A stretch of DNA of 64,000 bases, taken from assembly GCA_947176605.1 (NCBI GenBank), contig CAMWRH010000002.1:1-64000 (forward strand). The letters run 5' to 3'. Each line of letters opens with the position of its first letter. Within the stretch, counting starts at the first letter, position 1. The notes beneath the pieces were generated by a model that worked only from the letters and a program-made list of their open reading frames with translations, made no database searches and was not told the DNA's origin. Below, in pieces: positions 27,387 to 36,299 of this stretch. Both the position numbers and the translations under genes were made by a program. Source of the DNA: an uncultured Porphyromonadaceae bacterium (GTDB taxonomy: Bacteria; Bacteroidota; Bacteroidia; Bacteroidales; Muribaculaceae).

Positions 27387-28013
27387 TTATTTGTTTTTGC
27401 TTACCGGCATGGGGCGGTGGGGATTGCGCTGCAGCGCCGGAGACTCGCGGAGGTTGTAGATTTTCGAGTTCCAGGGAGAATAAGCGCGGCGCATGCGGCG
27501 GATAGTGAGGATAGTGTCCTCGATATCATGCTGGTCGTTGAAATGCTCGGCCAGAGCCATTGAAATGGCGGCGATCACCTCACCGGAGTCCACGTGCTCA
27601 TGGTCATCGTCCACGTCATCGATGGTTTTGCCGTGAGCCTCAAGCTTCTTCTGCGAGAGGAGTTTCTCGGAGATTTTGCCGAATCCGAGGAAGAAAAGGC
27701 TGAGCAGCACGAGCGCACCTACCACGATGCACATAGCGATGATCGTGATTGCACCGCCCCAGGAGTCATTCTCCTTTACGTTCTGGGCTTTTTCGGCCTG
27801 GCTCATCTTCTGAGCCACCTGGCTCACCTCGACCGTATTGACCTCCTCCGAGGGGATGGCCTCGCTCATCACGGCTTCCTGGCCGTCGGGGAGAGCCTGG
27901 ACTTCCTCATAGGGGGCGCGGCTGTCGGCTGCATCCTGCGCCCATGCCGCTGCCGGCGCGCCGGCGAGCAGCATGAGGCAGAAAGAGGCCGAAAGAATTG
28001 ATTTTTTCAGCAT
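27387..28013 (-). CDS. OadG-family gamma subunit
   Basis: The 208-residue protein has a signal-like start (MLKKSILSASFCLMLLAGAP), a periplasmic-type spacer, and one transmembrane helix at about 88-112 (AITIIAMCIVVGALVLLSLF). A cytoplasmic tail contains KTIDDVDDDHEHVDSGEVIAAISMALAEHF and the C-terminal IRRMRRAYSPWNSKIYNLRE, the longer Bacteroidales form of the sodium pump gamma subunit. The protein links the carboxyltransferase to the membrane subunit. The extra N-terminal signal sequence distinguishes it from classical OadG. Its position between mmdA and the biotin carrier gene supports the assignment. Confidence 0.8.
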   Translation of the reverse strand: MLKKSILSASFCLMLLAGAPAAAWAQDAADSRAPYEEVQALPDGQEAVMSEAIPSEEVNTVEVSQVAQKMSQAEKAQNVKENDSWGGAITIIAMCIVVGALVLLSLFFLGFGKISEKLLSQKKLEAHGKTIDDVDDDHEHVDSGEVIAAISMALAEHFNDQHDIEDTILTIRRMRRAYSPWNSKIYNLRESPALQRNPHRPMPVSKNK

Positions 28014-28033
28014 TGTCTGGGAGTTTACTGGAT

Positions 28034-29587
28034 TTACAGGGGGATATTGCCGTGTTTCTTGGGCGGATTCTGCACCTTCTTGGTGGCGAGCATCTGCAGG
28101 GCGCGGATGATGCGGAAGCGGGTGTTGCGCGGCTCGATCACATCATCGATATAGCCATACTTCGCCGCATTGTAGGGGTTGGCGAAGAGGTTGGTGTATT
28201 CGTCCTGCTTCTCCTGGAGATACTTAGCGGGATCCTCCTGGTTCTTGGCTTCCTTGGCATAAAGCACGCCTACGGCACCCTCGGCGCCCATAACGGCGAT
28301 TTCGGCTGTGGGCCATGCATAGTTGACGTCGCCACGGAGCTGCTTGCAGCTCATCACGATGTGCGAGCCGCCATAGCTCTTGCGCAGGGTCACAGTCACC
28401 TTAGGCACAGTAGCCTCGCCGTAAGCATAGAGCAGTTTTGCGCCGTGCAGGATCACACCGTTGTACTCCTGACCTGTGCCGGGAAGGAATCCGGGCACGT
28501 CGACCAGAGTCACCAGCGGGATATTGAAAGCGTCGCAGAAGCGCACGAAGCGGGCACCCTTGCGCGAAGCGTTGGAGTCGAGCACGCCGGCGAGCACTTT
28601 GGGCTGGTTGGCCACCACGCCCACGGCCTGGCCGTTGAAGCGGGCGAAGCCGGTGATAAGGTTCTTGGCATAGTCGGGCTGCACCTCAAGGAACTCACCG
28701 TTGTCGATGATCTTGCCGATTACGTCATACATATCGTAAGAGCGTTTCGGGCTGTCGGGGATGATTTCGTTCAGGTCGTCCTCCAGACGGTCGATCGGGT
28801 CGTCGCAGTCCTGGAGAGGAGTCTCCTCCAGGTTGTTCTGGGGGATGTAGCTGATAAGCTTGCGGATGAGCATGAGGGCTTCCTCACCGTCCTCGCATGC
28901 GAAGTGGGTCACACCGCTCTTGGTGGCGTGTACGCTTGCGCCGCCGAGCTGCTCCTGAGTCACATCCTCTCCGGTCACGGTCTTCACCACCGACGGACCG
29001 GTAAGGAACATGTAAGAGATCCCCTTCACCATGATAGTGAAGTCGGTAAGTGCGGGGCTGTATACCGCACCGCCGGCGCAGGGGCCGAGGATAGCGGAAA
29101 TCTGGGGCACAACGCCTGAAGCGAGGATATTGCGCTGGAAGATTTCAGAGTAACCGGCCAGGGCGTTGATACCTTCCTGGATGCGGGCGCCGCCCGAGTC
29201 ATTGAGGCCGATCACCGGGGCACCCATCTTCATGGCCATATCCATGACCTTGCAGATCTTGAGGGCCATTGTCTCCGACAGAGAGCCGCCGAACACTGTG
29301 AAATCCTGGGCGAACACGTATACCAGACGCCCTTCGATGGTGCCGAAGCCGGTCACCACGCCGTCGCCGAGTATATGTTTCTTATCCTGACCGAAGTTGG
29401 TGCAGCGGTGGGTGACGAACATGTCGAGCTCCTCGAAGCTTCCTTCGTCAAGCAGCTGAGCGATACGTTCGCGGGCGGTGTACTTGCCGCGCTGGTGCTG
29501 CTTCTCAATAGCCTTTTCGCCACCGCCCAGACGCGCCTCGGCACGCTTGGCGATAAGTTCCTGGATTTTTTCTGATTGTTTGCTCAT
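28034..29587 (-). CDS. mmdA: Methylmalonyl-CoA decarboxylase carboxyltransferase (alpha) subunit
   Basis: The 517-residue protein is a crotonase-fold carboxyltransferase of the PccB/MmdA type. It has the two acyl-CoA and carboxybiotin binding halves, with [13 protein letters not shown] near 125-137, [13 protein letters not shown] near 167-180 and the C-terminal [22 protein letters not shown]. It moves the carboxyl group of (S)-methylmalonyl-CoA to biotin, releasing propionyl-CoA. With the gamma, biotin and beta subunits it forms the sodium-pumping decarboxylase; with the epimerase just upstream it ends the succinate-to-propionate pathway. PccB of a propionyl-CoA carboxylase is the alternative, but no biotin carboxylase gene is present and an OadB-type subunit is. 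Confidence 0.92.
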   Translation of the reverse strand: MSKQSEKIQELIAKRAEARLGGGEKAIEKQHQRGKYTARERIAQLLDEGSFEELDMFVTHRCTNFGQDKKHILGDGVVTGFGTIEGRLVYVFAQDFTVFGGSLSETMALKICKVMDMAMKMGAPVIGLNDSGGARIQEGINALAGYSEIFQRNILASGVVPQISAILGPCAGGAVYSPALTDFTIMVKGISYMFLTGPSVVKTVTGEDVTQEQLGGASVHATKSGVTHFACEDGEEALMLIRKLISYIPQNNLEETPLQDCDDPIDRLEDDLNEIIPDSPKRSYDMYDVIGKIIDNGEFLEVQPDYAKNLITGFARFNGQAVGVVANQPKVLAGVLDSNASRKGARFVRFCDAFNIPLVTLVDVPGFLPGTGQEYNGVILHGAKLLYAYGEATVPKVTVTLRKSYGGSHIVMSCKQLRGDVNYAWPTAEIAVMGAEGAVGVLYAKEAKNQEDPAKYLQEKQDEYTNLFANPYNAAKYGYIDDVIEPRNTRFRIIRALQMLATKKVQNPPKKHGNIPL

Positions 29588-29686
29588 GATTATGTTGAGT
29601 AAATATGGGAAGCGGGATTGAGGCTCCGCCGTGCGGGCACTTCAGGCCGTGGGCGGGTCTCAATCCCAGATATAAGAAGATTCGGA

Positions 29687-30106
29687 TTATTTATTGGGGT
29701 CCTCGCAGAGCTCTGTGAGCACAGCCTCTGTGCATTTGGGGTGGAGGAATGCGATCTGCAGGCCGTCGGCACCGGCACGGGGAGCCTTGTCGATAGTGCG
29801 GATACCCTTCTCCTCACATTCGGCCAGAGCGTTGGCCACGCCATCTTCCACTGCGAAGGCGAGGTGGTGCATTCCCCCCTTGCCGCCGTTCTTCTCGATG
29901 AACTTAGCGATTGTCGAATCGGGAGAAGTGGCTTCGAGCAGCTCTATTTTGGTGTCGCCGAGCTGGAAGAAAGCTGTGGTCACCTTCTGGTCGGCCACCA
30001 CTTCCTGCTTGTAGCACTTGAGGCCTAAAACGTTTTCATAATACTTGATAGCCTCTTCAAGATTGGGCACGGCGATGCCGATGTGTTCGATGTGAGAGAT
30101 TTTCAT
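29687..30106 (-). CDS. mce: Methylmalonyl-CoA epimerase
   Basis: The 139-residue enzyme, read from ATG at 30106 (MKISHIEHIGIAVPNLEEAI), is a vicinal oxygen chelate protein. Metal-binding residues are visible: His8 in HIEHIGIAV, Gln/Glu in the central region and His in GGMHHLAFAVEDG. It interconverts (R)- and (S)-methylmalonyl-CoA and provides the isomer used by the decarboxylase encoded downstream. The long open frame upstream of 30106 includes promoter sequence and is not coding. It is the first gene of the operon that has a near-perfect promoter at 30215-30246. Confidence 0.92.
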   Translation of the reverse strand: MKISHIEHIGIAVPNLEEAIKYYENVLGLKCYKQEVVADQKVTTAFFQLGDTKIELLEATSPDSTIAKFIEKNGGKGGMHHLAFAVEDGVANALAECEEKGIRTIDKAPRAGADGLQIAFLHPKCTEAVLTELCEDPNK

Positions 30107-30214
30107 AAGAAGTCTCGTGTTTAAATTTAAAGTTAGAATATTCAGAAAATCATGGGGCGGCATGCCGGGGCATGTCCGCCGGAGGGAAATCGCGGGGATT
30201 CCCCTACTGATTGG

Positions 30215-30246
30215 CAAAATTAGAAATTTTGGTTTAGACTGCCAAA
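30215..30246 (-). promoter_or_regulatory. Consensus promoter of the epimerase/decarboxylase operon
   Basis: On the minus strand: TTTG (30246-30243), 20 bases, TAATTTTG (30222-30215). This is an exact fit to TTTG-N19/21-TAnnTTTG, about 109 bases before the mce ATG. Confidence 0.78.
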
Positions 30247-30521
30247 TGTTTTTATGATGTTTATCAGCAGAATGCCATGATTTTTCACTATTTTTTTATA
30301 AGGTGAGTCAACAAAACCCCCTTCTTTGCCCGTGATTTACTCTAAATTGGGTATTTAACGCTGAAATAGGGGTGTAGACAATGGAAAATCCAAAAAAAAT
30401 TACGATATTTGCAGATTGAAAACTCATCTCGGTCCGACCGGTGATGAAAAATGTAGAAACAAGCATCGCGTCCCGGCGTGCAGCCTCCGGTCCACGGGGC
30501 GCGACGCGTGTAATCGAAGAT
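30247..30521. other. Divergent intergenic region between mce and lpxD
   Basis: This AT-rich stretch contains the mce promoter at its left end. For lpxD on the plus strand the best candidate is GATATTTG near 30408-30415, one or two bases off TAnnTTTG, with no clear -33 element. An earlier ATG at 30441 is in frame with lpxD but its 27-residue extension does not look like the family. Confidence 0.4.
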
Positions 30522-31520
30522 ATGAAAGTAACGCCTAATATGATAGCCTCCCTGACGGGGGGCGTGGTAGAGGGAGACGGGGAGCTGACGCTTACCGGCT
30601 TTGGCAAGATCGAAGAAGCCGGTGAGGGGCAGATCACATTTATAGCAAATCCGAAATACGCCCATTTCATACATACCACCCGGGCATCGGCCGTGCTGGT
30701 AAGCACCGGCTTTGATGCCGGAGGCCCTGTGCGTCCGGTCTTGATAAAGGTGGCTGATCCCTATTCGGCCCTCGCCGAGCTGCTTACCGCCTTCGAGCGT
30801 ATGAAGCCACGCCCGCAGGGGATAGAGCAGCCATCGCACATCGCCGATACGGCTGAAGTGGCCGATGGGGTATACATCGGCGCTTTCTCATATATAGGAG
30901 AGGGTGCCAAAATAGGGCCCGGCGCAAGCATCTATCCTCAGTGCTACGTCGGGGCAGGATGCGTAGTGGGGGAAGGCACCGTGCTGCGTCCCGGGGTGAA
31001 GGTATACGAAGGGTGCGTCATCGGCGCGCGCTGCATACTGCACTCCGGCACAGTGATCGGAGCCGACGGTTTCGGCTTCGCCCCCAAAGGGGAGATATAC
31101 GAAAAGATACCCCAGATCGGCAACGTGGTGATAGAGGATGATGTGGAGATCGGGGCCAACACCTGCATCGACCGCGCCACCTTCGGGCACACCGTGATTG
31201 GAGCCGGCACGAAGCTCGACAACCTCATCCAGGTGGCCCACAACGTAGAGATAGGGCGCAACAACGTATTCGCCGCCCAGACCGGAGTGGCCGGAAGCAC
31301 GCATATCGGCGACTCCAACCGCGTCGGCGGACAGTGCGGATTTGCCGGACATATCCGTGTGGGCAACGACAACGAGTTCGGCGCCCAGTCAGGCATACCC
31401 AACTCCGTGGGCGACCGTCAGCGCCTCATAGGGTACCCTGCAGTGGATGCCCGCCGTTTTGCCAAGACGCAGGTATATCTCAAGCGACTCGAACAGCTCT
31501 TCGCCGCCAAAGGCAAATGA
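30522..31520 (+). CDS. lpxD: UDP-3-O-acylglucosamine N-acyltransferase
   Basis: The 332-residue protein, from ATG 30522 ([20 protein letters not shown]), has the LpxD N-terminal uridine-binding domain ([20 protein letters not shown]) and a left-handed beta helix of hexapeptide repeats from about 100, with catalytic His in [15 protein letters not shown] near 233. It adds the second acyl chain in lipid A synthesis using acyl-ACP, in the cytoplasm. The start was chosen because canonical LpxD proteins begin here. It is the first of lpxD, lpxC-fabZ, lpxA, spaced 57 and 12-40 bases apart, an operon for early lipid A synthesis. Confidence 0.95.
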   Translation: MKVTPNMIASLTGGVVEGDGELTLTGFGKIEEAGEGQITFIANPKYAHFIHTTRASAVLVSTGFDAGGPVRPVLIKVADPYSALAELLTAFERMKPRPQGIEQPSHIADTAEVADGVYIGAFSYIGEGAKIGPGASIYPQCYVGAGCVVGEGTVLRPGVKVYEGCVIGARCILHSGTVIGADGFGFAPKGEIYEKIPQIGNVVIEDDVEIGANTCIDRATFGHTVIGAGTKLDNLIQVAHNVEIGRNNVFAAQTGVAGSTHIGDSNRVGGQCGFAGHIRVGNDNEFGAQSGIPNSVGDRQRLIGYPAVDARRFAKTQVYLKRLEQLFAAKGK

Positions 31521-31577
31521 CCTTCCGGCGGCTCCGGGCACAACAGATAACGACAACAAACAACCCAACAAATAGAA

Positions 31578-32960
31578 ATGAATCAGCTTACAATCAAGGA
31601 CTCCTTCAGTCTCGAAGGGAAGACACTCCACTCGGGCGAAGTGCGCAAAGCCACATTCCGTCCCGCACCGGCCGACTTCGGCATACGTTTCAAGCGCATG
31701 GATCTGGAAGGTCAGCCCGAGATACCGGCCCTGGCCGAAAAAGTGGTCGACACCACACGTGGTACCGTAATCGGCTCCGGCGACGTGCGTGTATCCACAA
31801 TCGAGCATGCCATGGCCGCCCTCTACGCATCACAGGTCGACAACTGCCTGATTGAAATCAACGGTGCAGAAATGCCGATACTCGACGGCTCCGCGCTCCC
31901 TTACATCGAGAATCTGGAGCGTGTAGGGCTCGAAGAGCTTGAAAAAGAGAAAGACTACTACATCATAAAGAGCAAGACAAAATACAAGGATGAGGAGACT
32001 GGCAGCTCGATCATCATCTATCCCGACGACGGATTCAGCGTCGAAGTGATGGTGGAATACAATTCGCCGGTGCTCCCCAACCAGTTTGCCATACTCGACA
32101 ACCTGGCCGACTTCCACAAGAAAGTGGCCAGCGCCCGCACATTCGTATTCGTGCGCGAAATCGAGAGCCTGCTGCAGCATGGCCTCATCAAGGGTGGCGA
32201 CCTCGACAACGCCATCGTGATCTACGACCAGCCCGTATCGCAGGAGCATATCGACGCCATCTGCGACCTGGTCAACGTGCCCCACGTGCAGCTCAAGGAG
32301 ATGGGCTACATCAACCCCAAGCCTCTCAAATGGGACAATGAGCCGGCCCGCCACAAACTGATGGACCTCATCGGCGACCTCGCCCTCGTAGGGCGTCCGC
32401 TCAAGGGGCGCGTAGTGGCGATACGCCCCGGCCATACGGTCAACAACGGCTTCGCCCGCATGCTCCGCAAGGAAGTGAAGCACACCGAGGTGCAGGCACC
32501 GGTATACAACCCCAACGAGGCTCCGCTGATCGACATCAACGGCATCCGCGGCATGCTTCCTCACCGCTACCCCTTCCTGCTGATCGACAAAGTGATCGAA
32601 ATCGACCGCAAGCACTGCGTGGCCATCAAGAACGTCACGGTCAACGAACCCTTCTTCCAGGGCCACTTCCCGCAGGAACCCGTGATGCCCGGTGTGCTCC
32701 AGATCGAGGCCATGGCCCAGGCGGCCGGCGTGATGGTGCTCAACAACCTCGACGAACCCGAGAAATACTCCACCTACTTCCTGAAGATCGACAACGTGAA
32801 GTTCCGTCAGAAAGTAGTGCCCGGCAACACGCTGATACTCTCCGTGAGCCTCATGACCGAGATACGCCGCGGATGCGCCGTGGTGAAGGGTTACGCCTTC
32901 GTGGGAGAGAAGATAGTCTGCGAGGCTGAGTTCATGGCTCAGATCATCAAGAATAAATAA
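31578..32960 (+). CDS. lpxC-fabZ: LpxC-FabZ bifunctional protein
   Basis: The 460-residue product fuses two enzymes, a hallmark of Bacteroidetes. Residues 1-305 are LpxC, the zinc deacetylase of UDP-3-O-acyl-GlcNAc, with [10 protein letters not shown] (zinc His77) and [19 protein letters not shown] near 256-274. Residues about 315-460 are FabZ, the 3-hydroxyacyl-ACP dehydratase, with [11 protein letters not shown] and [20 protein letters not shown] (catalytic His and Glu). The fusion joins lipid A commitment to fatty acid elongation. The start abuts the lpxD stop by 57 bases, and lpxA begins 30 bases after the stop. Confidence 0.97.
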   Translation: MNQLTIKDSFSLEGKTLHSGEVRKATFRPAPADFGIRFKRMDLEGQPEIPALAEKVVDTTRGTVIGSGDVRVSTIEHAMAALYASQVDNCLIEINGAEMPILDGSALPYIENLERVGLEELEKEKDYYIIKSKTKYKDEETGSSIIIYPDDGFSVEVMVEYNSPVLPNQFAILDNLADFHKKVASARTFVFVREIESLLQHGLIKGGDLDNAIVIYDQPVSQEHIDAICDLVNVPHVQLKEMGYINPKPLKWDNEPARHKLMDLIGDLALVGRPLKGRVVAIRPGHTVNNGFARMLRKEVKHTEVQAPVYNPNEAPLIDINGIRGMLPHRYPFLLIDKVIEIDRKHCVAIKNVTVNEPFFQGHFPQEPVMPGVLQIEAMAQAAGVMVLNNLDEPEKYSTYFLKIDNVKFRQKVVPGNTLILSVSLMTEIRRGCAVVKGYAFVGEKIVCEAEFMAQIIKNK

Positions 32961-32990
32961 AGGATTCACACCGTGTACACAACAGTTGAA

Positions 32991-33764
32991 ATGAACCTGA
33001 TGAATCAAGTGCATCCTGATGCCCGGGTAGGCAACAACGTCAAGATCGGCGCATTCACATGCATCTACGACAACGTGGAGATCGGCGACAATTGCGAGAT
33101 AGCCAACAATGTCACCATCTTCCCGGGTGCCCGCATCGGCGACGGCGTGAAGATCTTCCCCGGCGCCGTGATAGCCGGAGTGCCGCAGGACCTGAAATTC
33201 AAGGGTGAGGAGACACTTGCCTTCATCGGCAACGGCACCACTATCCGCGAATGCGCCACCGTCAACCGCGGCACCGCCTCGCGCGGATTCACCAAAGTGG
33301 GCGACAACTGCCTCATCATGGCCTATACCCACATAGCGCACGACTGCGTGATCGGCAACCGCGTGATCATCTCCAACGCCACGCAGCTGGCCGGTGAGGT
33401 AGTGGTCGATGATTGCGCCGTAATCGGCGGCGGCAGTCTGGTGCATCAGTTCTGCCACCTCGGCAAGCACATCATGCTGCAGGGGGGAGCACTGGTCAAC
33501 AAAGACATCCCCCCCTACGTCAAGGCCGCCCGCGAGCCGATTTCGTATGTAGGACTCAACACGATCGGGATGCACCGTCACGGATTCTCGGCAGAGAAGA
33601 TACAGACCATCACCGAAATCTACCGCATCCTCTACATGAGCGACCTCAACGTCACCAATGCCGTGCGCCAGATCCGCGAGCAGATACCAGCCGGCGAGAT
33701 CCGCGACGAGATACTCCACTTCGTGGAGCACTCGCAGCGCGGCATCATCCGCTCGGTGCTCTGA
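32991..33764 (+). CDS. lpxA: UDP-N-acetylglucosamine acyltransferase
   Basis: The 257-residue enzyme from ATG 32991 (MNLMNQVHPDARVG) begins with the family start; ATG 33000 is almost equally plausible, and a GTG at 32973 gives a further in-frame extension. It has hexapeptide repeats (GAFTCIYDNVEIGDNCEI), the catalytic His in YTHIAHDCVIGN near 119-130, and a C-terminal helical domain ending LHFVEHSQRGIIRSVL. It acylates the 3-OH of UDP-GlcNAc, the first step of lipid A synthesis. It closes the lpxD-lpxC/fabZ-lpxA operon, followed by a perfect 14-base-pair hairpin at 33800. Confidence 0.95.
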   Translation: MNLMNQVHPDARVGNNVKIGAFTCIYDNVEIGDNCEIANNVTIFPGARIGDGVKIFPGAVIAGVPQDLKFKGEETLAFIGNGTTIRECATVNRGTASRGFTKVGDNCLIMAYTHIAHDCVIGNRVIISNATQLAGEVVVDDCAVIGGGSLVHQFCHLGKHIMLQGGALVNKDIPPYVKAAREPISYVGLNTIGMHRHGFSAEKIQTITEIYRILYMSDLNVTNAVRQIREQIPAGEIRDEILHFVEHSQRGIIRSVL

Positions 33765-33799
33765 GCGGATACAGCACGTGTGACTCCCCACCGATACGA

Positions 33800-33833
33800 C
33801 AGGAGGCTTCCCGCATGGCCGGGAAGCCTCCTG
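33800..33833. terminator. Perfect hairpin after lpxA
   Basis: CAGGAGGCTTCCCG at 33800-33813 pairs with CGGGAAGCCTCCTG at 33820-33833 around a six-base loop. A T-run is absent. It most likely ends the lpx operon. Confidence 0.6.
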
Positions 33834-33861
33834 CCTGCATTCAGAGCCTATCTGTCTTAGA

Positions 33862-33913
33862 CGCTTCCAACAAAAAATGTGAACGCCGGGGGGCGCAGAT
33901 TTTGCTGGAAGCG
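33862..33913. other. Second stem-loop element before the MFS gene
   Basis: CGCTTCCA at 33862-33869 pairs with TGGAAGCG at 33906-33913 and CAAAA at 33871-33875 with TTTTG at 33900-33904; the centre holds CGCC-GGGG-GGCG. Its role is unknown: an RNA structure or a small inverted-repeat element. Confidence 0.4.
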
Positions 33914-33966
33914 GTATAGTTTGGTACGGGGTTGGGGCGGGGGAGAAGCAAATGGTGTGATATACA

Positions 33967-33998
33967 GTTGGCGGATTACTCCATTTTACTTAACTTTG
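33967..33998 (+). promoter_or_regulatory. Promoter of the MFS transporter gene
   Basis: GTTG, 20 bases, TAACTTTG: one mismatch from the consensus, 62 bases before the ATG at 34061. Confidence 0.68.
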
Positions 33999-34060
33999 AG
34001 GCGAATTAACCTTAAATCACGGAGGCGGCGCAGTGTGCCCCGCTCCCGGTACCTTATATC

Positions 34061-35380
34061 ATGAAACAGACCTCAACACCTACTTCAGCCACAGCCCCCC
34101 GGGGCAGCCATTCTTCAGCCGCCCGGCCGATGACTTCAGCGCCGTCAGGAGGCGGACGTATGCACTACGCCTACGTGATACTCATATGCTGCTGCCTTAT
34201 GATGGGAGTCAATGTAGGGCTCTCCTTCAGTTGCGCCGGAATCTACTATACCCCCGTCAGTCAGTCGCTCGGAGTGCCGGTTGGAGAGTTCGGCATCTAC
34301 ATGTCGATAATGTACGTCACCTCCTCCCTGATGCTCCCCCTGGCCGGAAAAATGCTTGAGCACTACAGCGCCAGAATGCTTTTCGCCGTCAGTTCGGCTG
34401 TAATGGGTCTTGACTTCCTCGCCATGTCGCTCTTCCGCGAGGTGTGGCAGTTCTACATAGCCGGAGGAGTGATGGGAGTCACCCTCGCCTTCCTGCTCTA
34501 TCTGAGTTTCCCGACGATGGTCAACCGCTGGTTTCATACCCGCGTAGGTATGATGATCGGCATATGCAGCGCCGCCTCCGGGATAGGTGGTATGCTCTTC
34601 AATCCGCTTGCCGGATGGATTATCACCGAGTGGGGGTGGCGTTGGGGCTACGCCACATTCGGCATCATCTGCCTGCTGATAGTGGCCCCGCTGCTTGCGT
34701 TGCTGCTTCGCGACCGTCCGGCCGACAAAGGGTTGCTCCCATACGGCATGGATGCCGCAGCCGCGCCGCAGGGGGATGCACCCCGATCCGCACCCGGAGC
34801 GAGGGAACTGCCGGGGATGGAGTATGGCAGGGCCGTCCGCAGTCCGCTCTTCTACGGCATGATACTCTTTGCCTTCCTCATGATGGGTATCTCCACCCTC
34901 AACCTCTTCATACCGGGCTACGTGGGTGCTCACGGATTCAGCATCGAACAGGCCTCGCTCACCGCCGCCCTCGTAATGGGGGGAGTGACCGTAGGCAAAC
35001 TTGTGCTCGGGATGGTCAACGACCGCAACACGCGCCTTGGCGTAGCGCTCACCACCGGAGCCGGGATTGCCGGACTCGGCGTGTTGCTTGCCGGAGCCGG
35101 GACATTCCCCCTGATACTCGGAGGCGCGTTCCTCTTCGGCTGGGCCTATGCCGGAGTGACCGTGCAGACCGCCATGCTCACCCTGCGCGTATTCGGTCAG
35201 CGCGACTACTCCCGTATCTACTCCATCATCTCCATAGCCCTGGCAGCCGGCGGTGCCTTGGCCTCCGGAGGCTGGGGCCTTCTTGCCGATGCCTTCGGCA
35301 CCCCCGTAACCTTCCTCAGCGGCATAGCTGGACTGCTTGTCTGCCTGCTGATCGGCCTGGCAGCCCTTCGCCGCCGCTGA
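34061..35380 (+). CDS. Major facilitator superfamily transporter (OFA-like)
   Basis: The 439-residue protein has a 33-residue polar, Ser/Thr/Pro-rich N-terminus and then 12 hydrophobic helices in two six-helix halves with a long central loop (DRPADKGLLPYGMDAAAAPQ). YAYVILICCCLMMGVNVGLS and GVPVGEFGIYMSIMYVTSSL resemble the oxalate/formate antiporter (OFA) family of MFS proteins. The transported compound is not visible from sequence. A conserved-type promoter lies 62 bases upstream, and a terminator 20 bases downstream, so it is monocistronic. A long open frame on the opposite strand is only codon bias. Confidence 0.85.
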   Translation: MKQTSTPTSATAPRGSHSSAARPMTSAPSGGGRMHYAYVILICCCLMMGVNVGLSFSCAGIYYTPVSQSLGVPVGEFGIYMSIMYVTSSLMLPLAGKMLEHYSARMLFAVSSAVMGLDFLAMSLFREVWQFYIAGGVMGVTLAFLLYLSFPTMVNRWFHTRVGMMIGICSAASGIGGMLFNPLAGWIITEWGWRWGYATFGIICLLIVAPLLALLLRDRPADKGLLPYGMDAAAAPQGDAPRSAPGARELPGMEYGRAVRSPLFYGMILFAFLMMGISTLNLFIPGYVGAHGFSIEQASLTAALVMGGVTVGKLVLGMVNDRNTRLGVALTTGAGIAGLGVLLAGAGTFPLILGGAFLFGWAYAGVTVQTAMLTLRVFGQRDYSRIYSIISIALAAGGALASGGWGLLADAFGTPVTFLSGIAGLLVCLLIGLAALRRR

Positions 35381-35400
35381 CCGTGCCCGGCAAAAACATA

Positions 35401-35432
35401 AGCCGCCCCGAATCCGGAGAATCGGGGCGGCT
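35401..35432. terminator. Bidirectional terminator after the MFS gene
   Basis: AGCCGCCCCGA at 35401-35411 pairs with TCGGGGCGGCT at 35422-35432. TTGTGTATT follows on the plus strand, and ATGTTTTTG on the minus strand. Confidence 0.7.
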
Positions 35433-35504
35433 TGTGTATTCATATGGAGCGGCAGGGAGAGTAGGGGGAAGAAGATGGAAATCCCGCTCAGATTTCAAGT
35501 CGTC

Positions 35505-35625
35505 AGAAAAGAGCGTAAAGTAAACGCTTTCCCATTATGTAAAAATCAAGAGTTTTTACCGTACAGGTTAACTCTCATCCGACCCCACCCGCAAGCCCGA
35601 AGACCGGGCCTCCGCAGTGCGGTCA
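35505..35625 (-). ncRNA. Candidate small RNA downstream of the MFS gene
   Basis: A minus-strand promoter at 35632-35661 has no coding gene downstream. The predicted transcript of about 120 bases has three hairpins: GCCCG/CGGGC at 35595-35609, an AGAGTT/AACTCT hairpin near 35547-35575, and AGCGT/ACGCT at 35512-35528, the last followed by TTTTCT on the minus strand, which would serve as terminator. No long reading frame occupies it. I do not recognise a named RNA family. Confidence 0.45.
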
Positions 35626-35631
35626 GCATTG

Positions 35632-35661
35632 CAAAGTTAGCTAAAAAATCCGAAAAACAAA
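35632..35661 (-). promoter_or_regulatory. Promoter without a downstream protein gene
   Basis: TTTG (35661-35658), 18 bases, TAACTTTG (35639-35632) on the minus strand. Spacing is one base short of the usual 19-21. It points at the candidate small RNA and toward the converging MFS gene end. Confidence 0.5.
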
Positions 35662-35780
35662 ACTTGATGCAATAAACTTTTCGGTCGCCGATAGGAATAT
35701 TTATGAAAGACGCACTGTTATCCCTTGGCAGACAGCGCGTTAAGATCCGCCCGGGGTACCGGGTAAGTGAGGGGCTTTAT

Positions 35781-36180
35781 CCGCGCACCGACAGCTGGGA
35801 GTAGTGATAACCGCGGAGCGGTTACATGGCCTGTTAACCGCGTACCTACAGCTTGGCGCAGCCCAAGCTGTAGGTGCGCGGACTGCATGTCTCCTCTCTA
35901 CTATCCCCGCTGTCGCGAAGCGACAGCGGGAGGGATACATTTACCGGCCGCGTCTCGACGTATAGTGTTGTCGCTCCGCGACAAAGAGGAGGTAGGGAGG
36001 GCTTTTGCCGCGCACAGTCTGCCTCGGCTACGCCGGGCAGTCGGTACGCGGTTAACAGGCCATGCAACCGCTCCGCGGTTGAGAGGTGGCGGAGGGCTTT
36101 TGCCGCGCACAGTCTGCCTCGGCTACGCCGGGCAGCCGGTACGCTTAACAGGCCATGCAACCGCTCCGCGGTTGAGAGGT
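35781..36180. repeat. REP-like hairpin array
   Basis: At least six hairpins with a common shape: TAACCGC-GGA-GCGGTTA (35808-35824), CCTACAGCTTGG/CCAAGCTGTAGG (35845-35874), CCCGCTGTCGC-GAA-GCGACAGCGGG as stem halves (35906-35930), TTGTCGC-TCC-GCGACAA (35968-35984), and two tandem 95-base copies (from 35996 and 36091) each with a CTGCC/GGCAG hairpin and an AACCGC-TCC-GCGGTT hairpin. The joining sequence CATGGCCTGTTAACCGCGTACC (as parts) is shared, inverted, between the left and right units. There is no gene here. Stem sequences differ but remain paired. Confidence 0.8.
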
Positions 36181-36201
36181 AGTGGAAATCATCGACATGA
36201 T

Positions 36202-36241
36202 CTAAAAACGCTGCAGGCTCTCCTTGCGCAAGGAGAGCCTG
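36202..36241 (-). terminator. Terminator of the Crp/Fnr regulator gene
   Basis: CAGGCTCTCCTTGC at 36214-36227 pairs with GCAAGGAGAGCCTG at 36228-36241, a perfect 14-base inverted repeat with no spacer. On the minus strand GTTTTTAG follows. It lies 58 bases after the stop at 36300. Confidence 0.75.
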
Positions 36242-36299
36242 TGGCGTTATAACGTATGTATCTTGTGGTAGATATGTAAGCGTAGGGGGAGGGGGATAA

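Noticed and set aside
28034..29587. Acetyl- or propionyl-CoA carboxylase beta subunit
   Set aside because: No biotin carboxylase gene and a sodium-pump beta subunit in the same operon favour the decarboxylase.
31830..33791. 653-codon open frame opposite lpxC-fabZ and lpxA
   Set aside because: Antisense frame with His/Asp/Val-rich low-information sequence; the sense genes are certain.
34145..35443. 432-codon open frame opposite the MFS gene
   Set aside because: Antisense to a clear 12-helix transporter; composition is Gly/His/Glu-rich with no domain.
35781..36180. CRISPR array
   Set aside because: The repeats are hairpins of differing sequence and there are no uniform spacers or cas genes.
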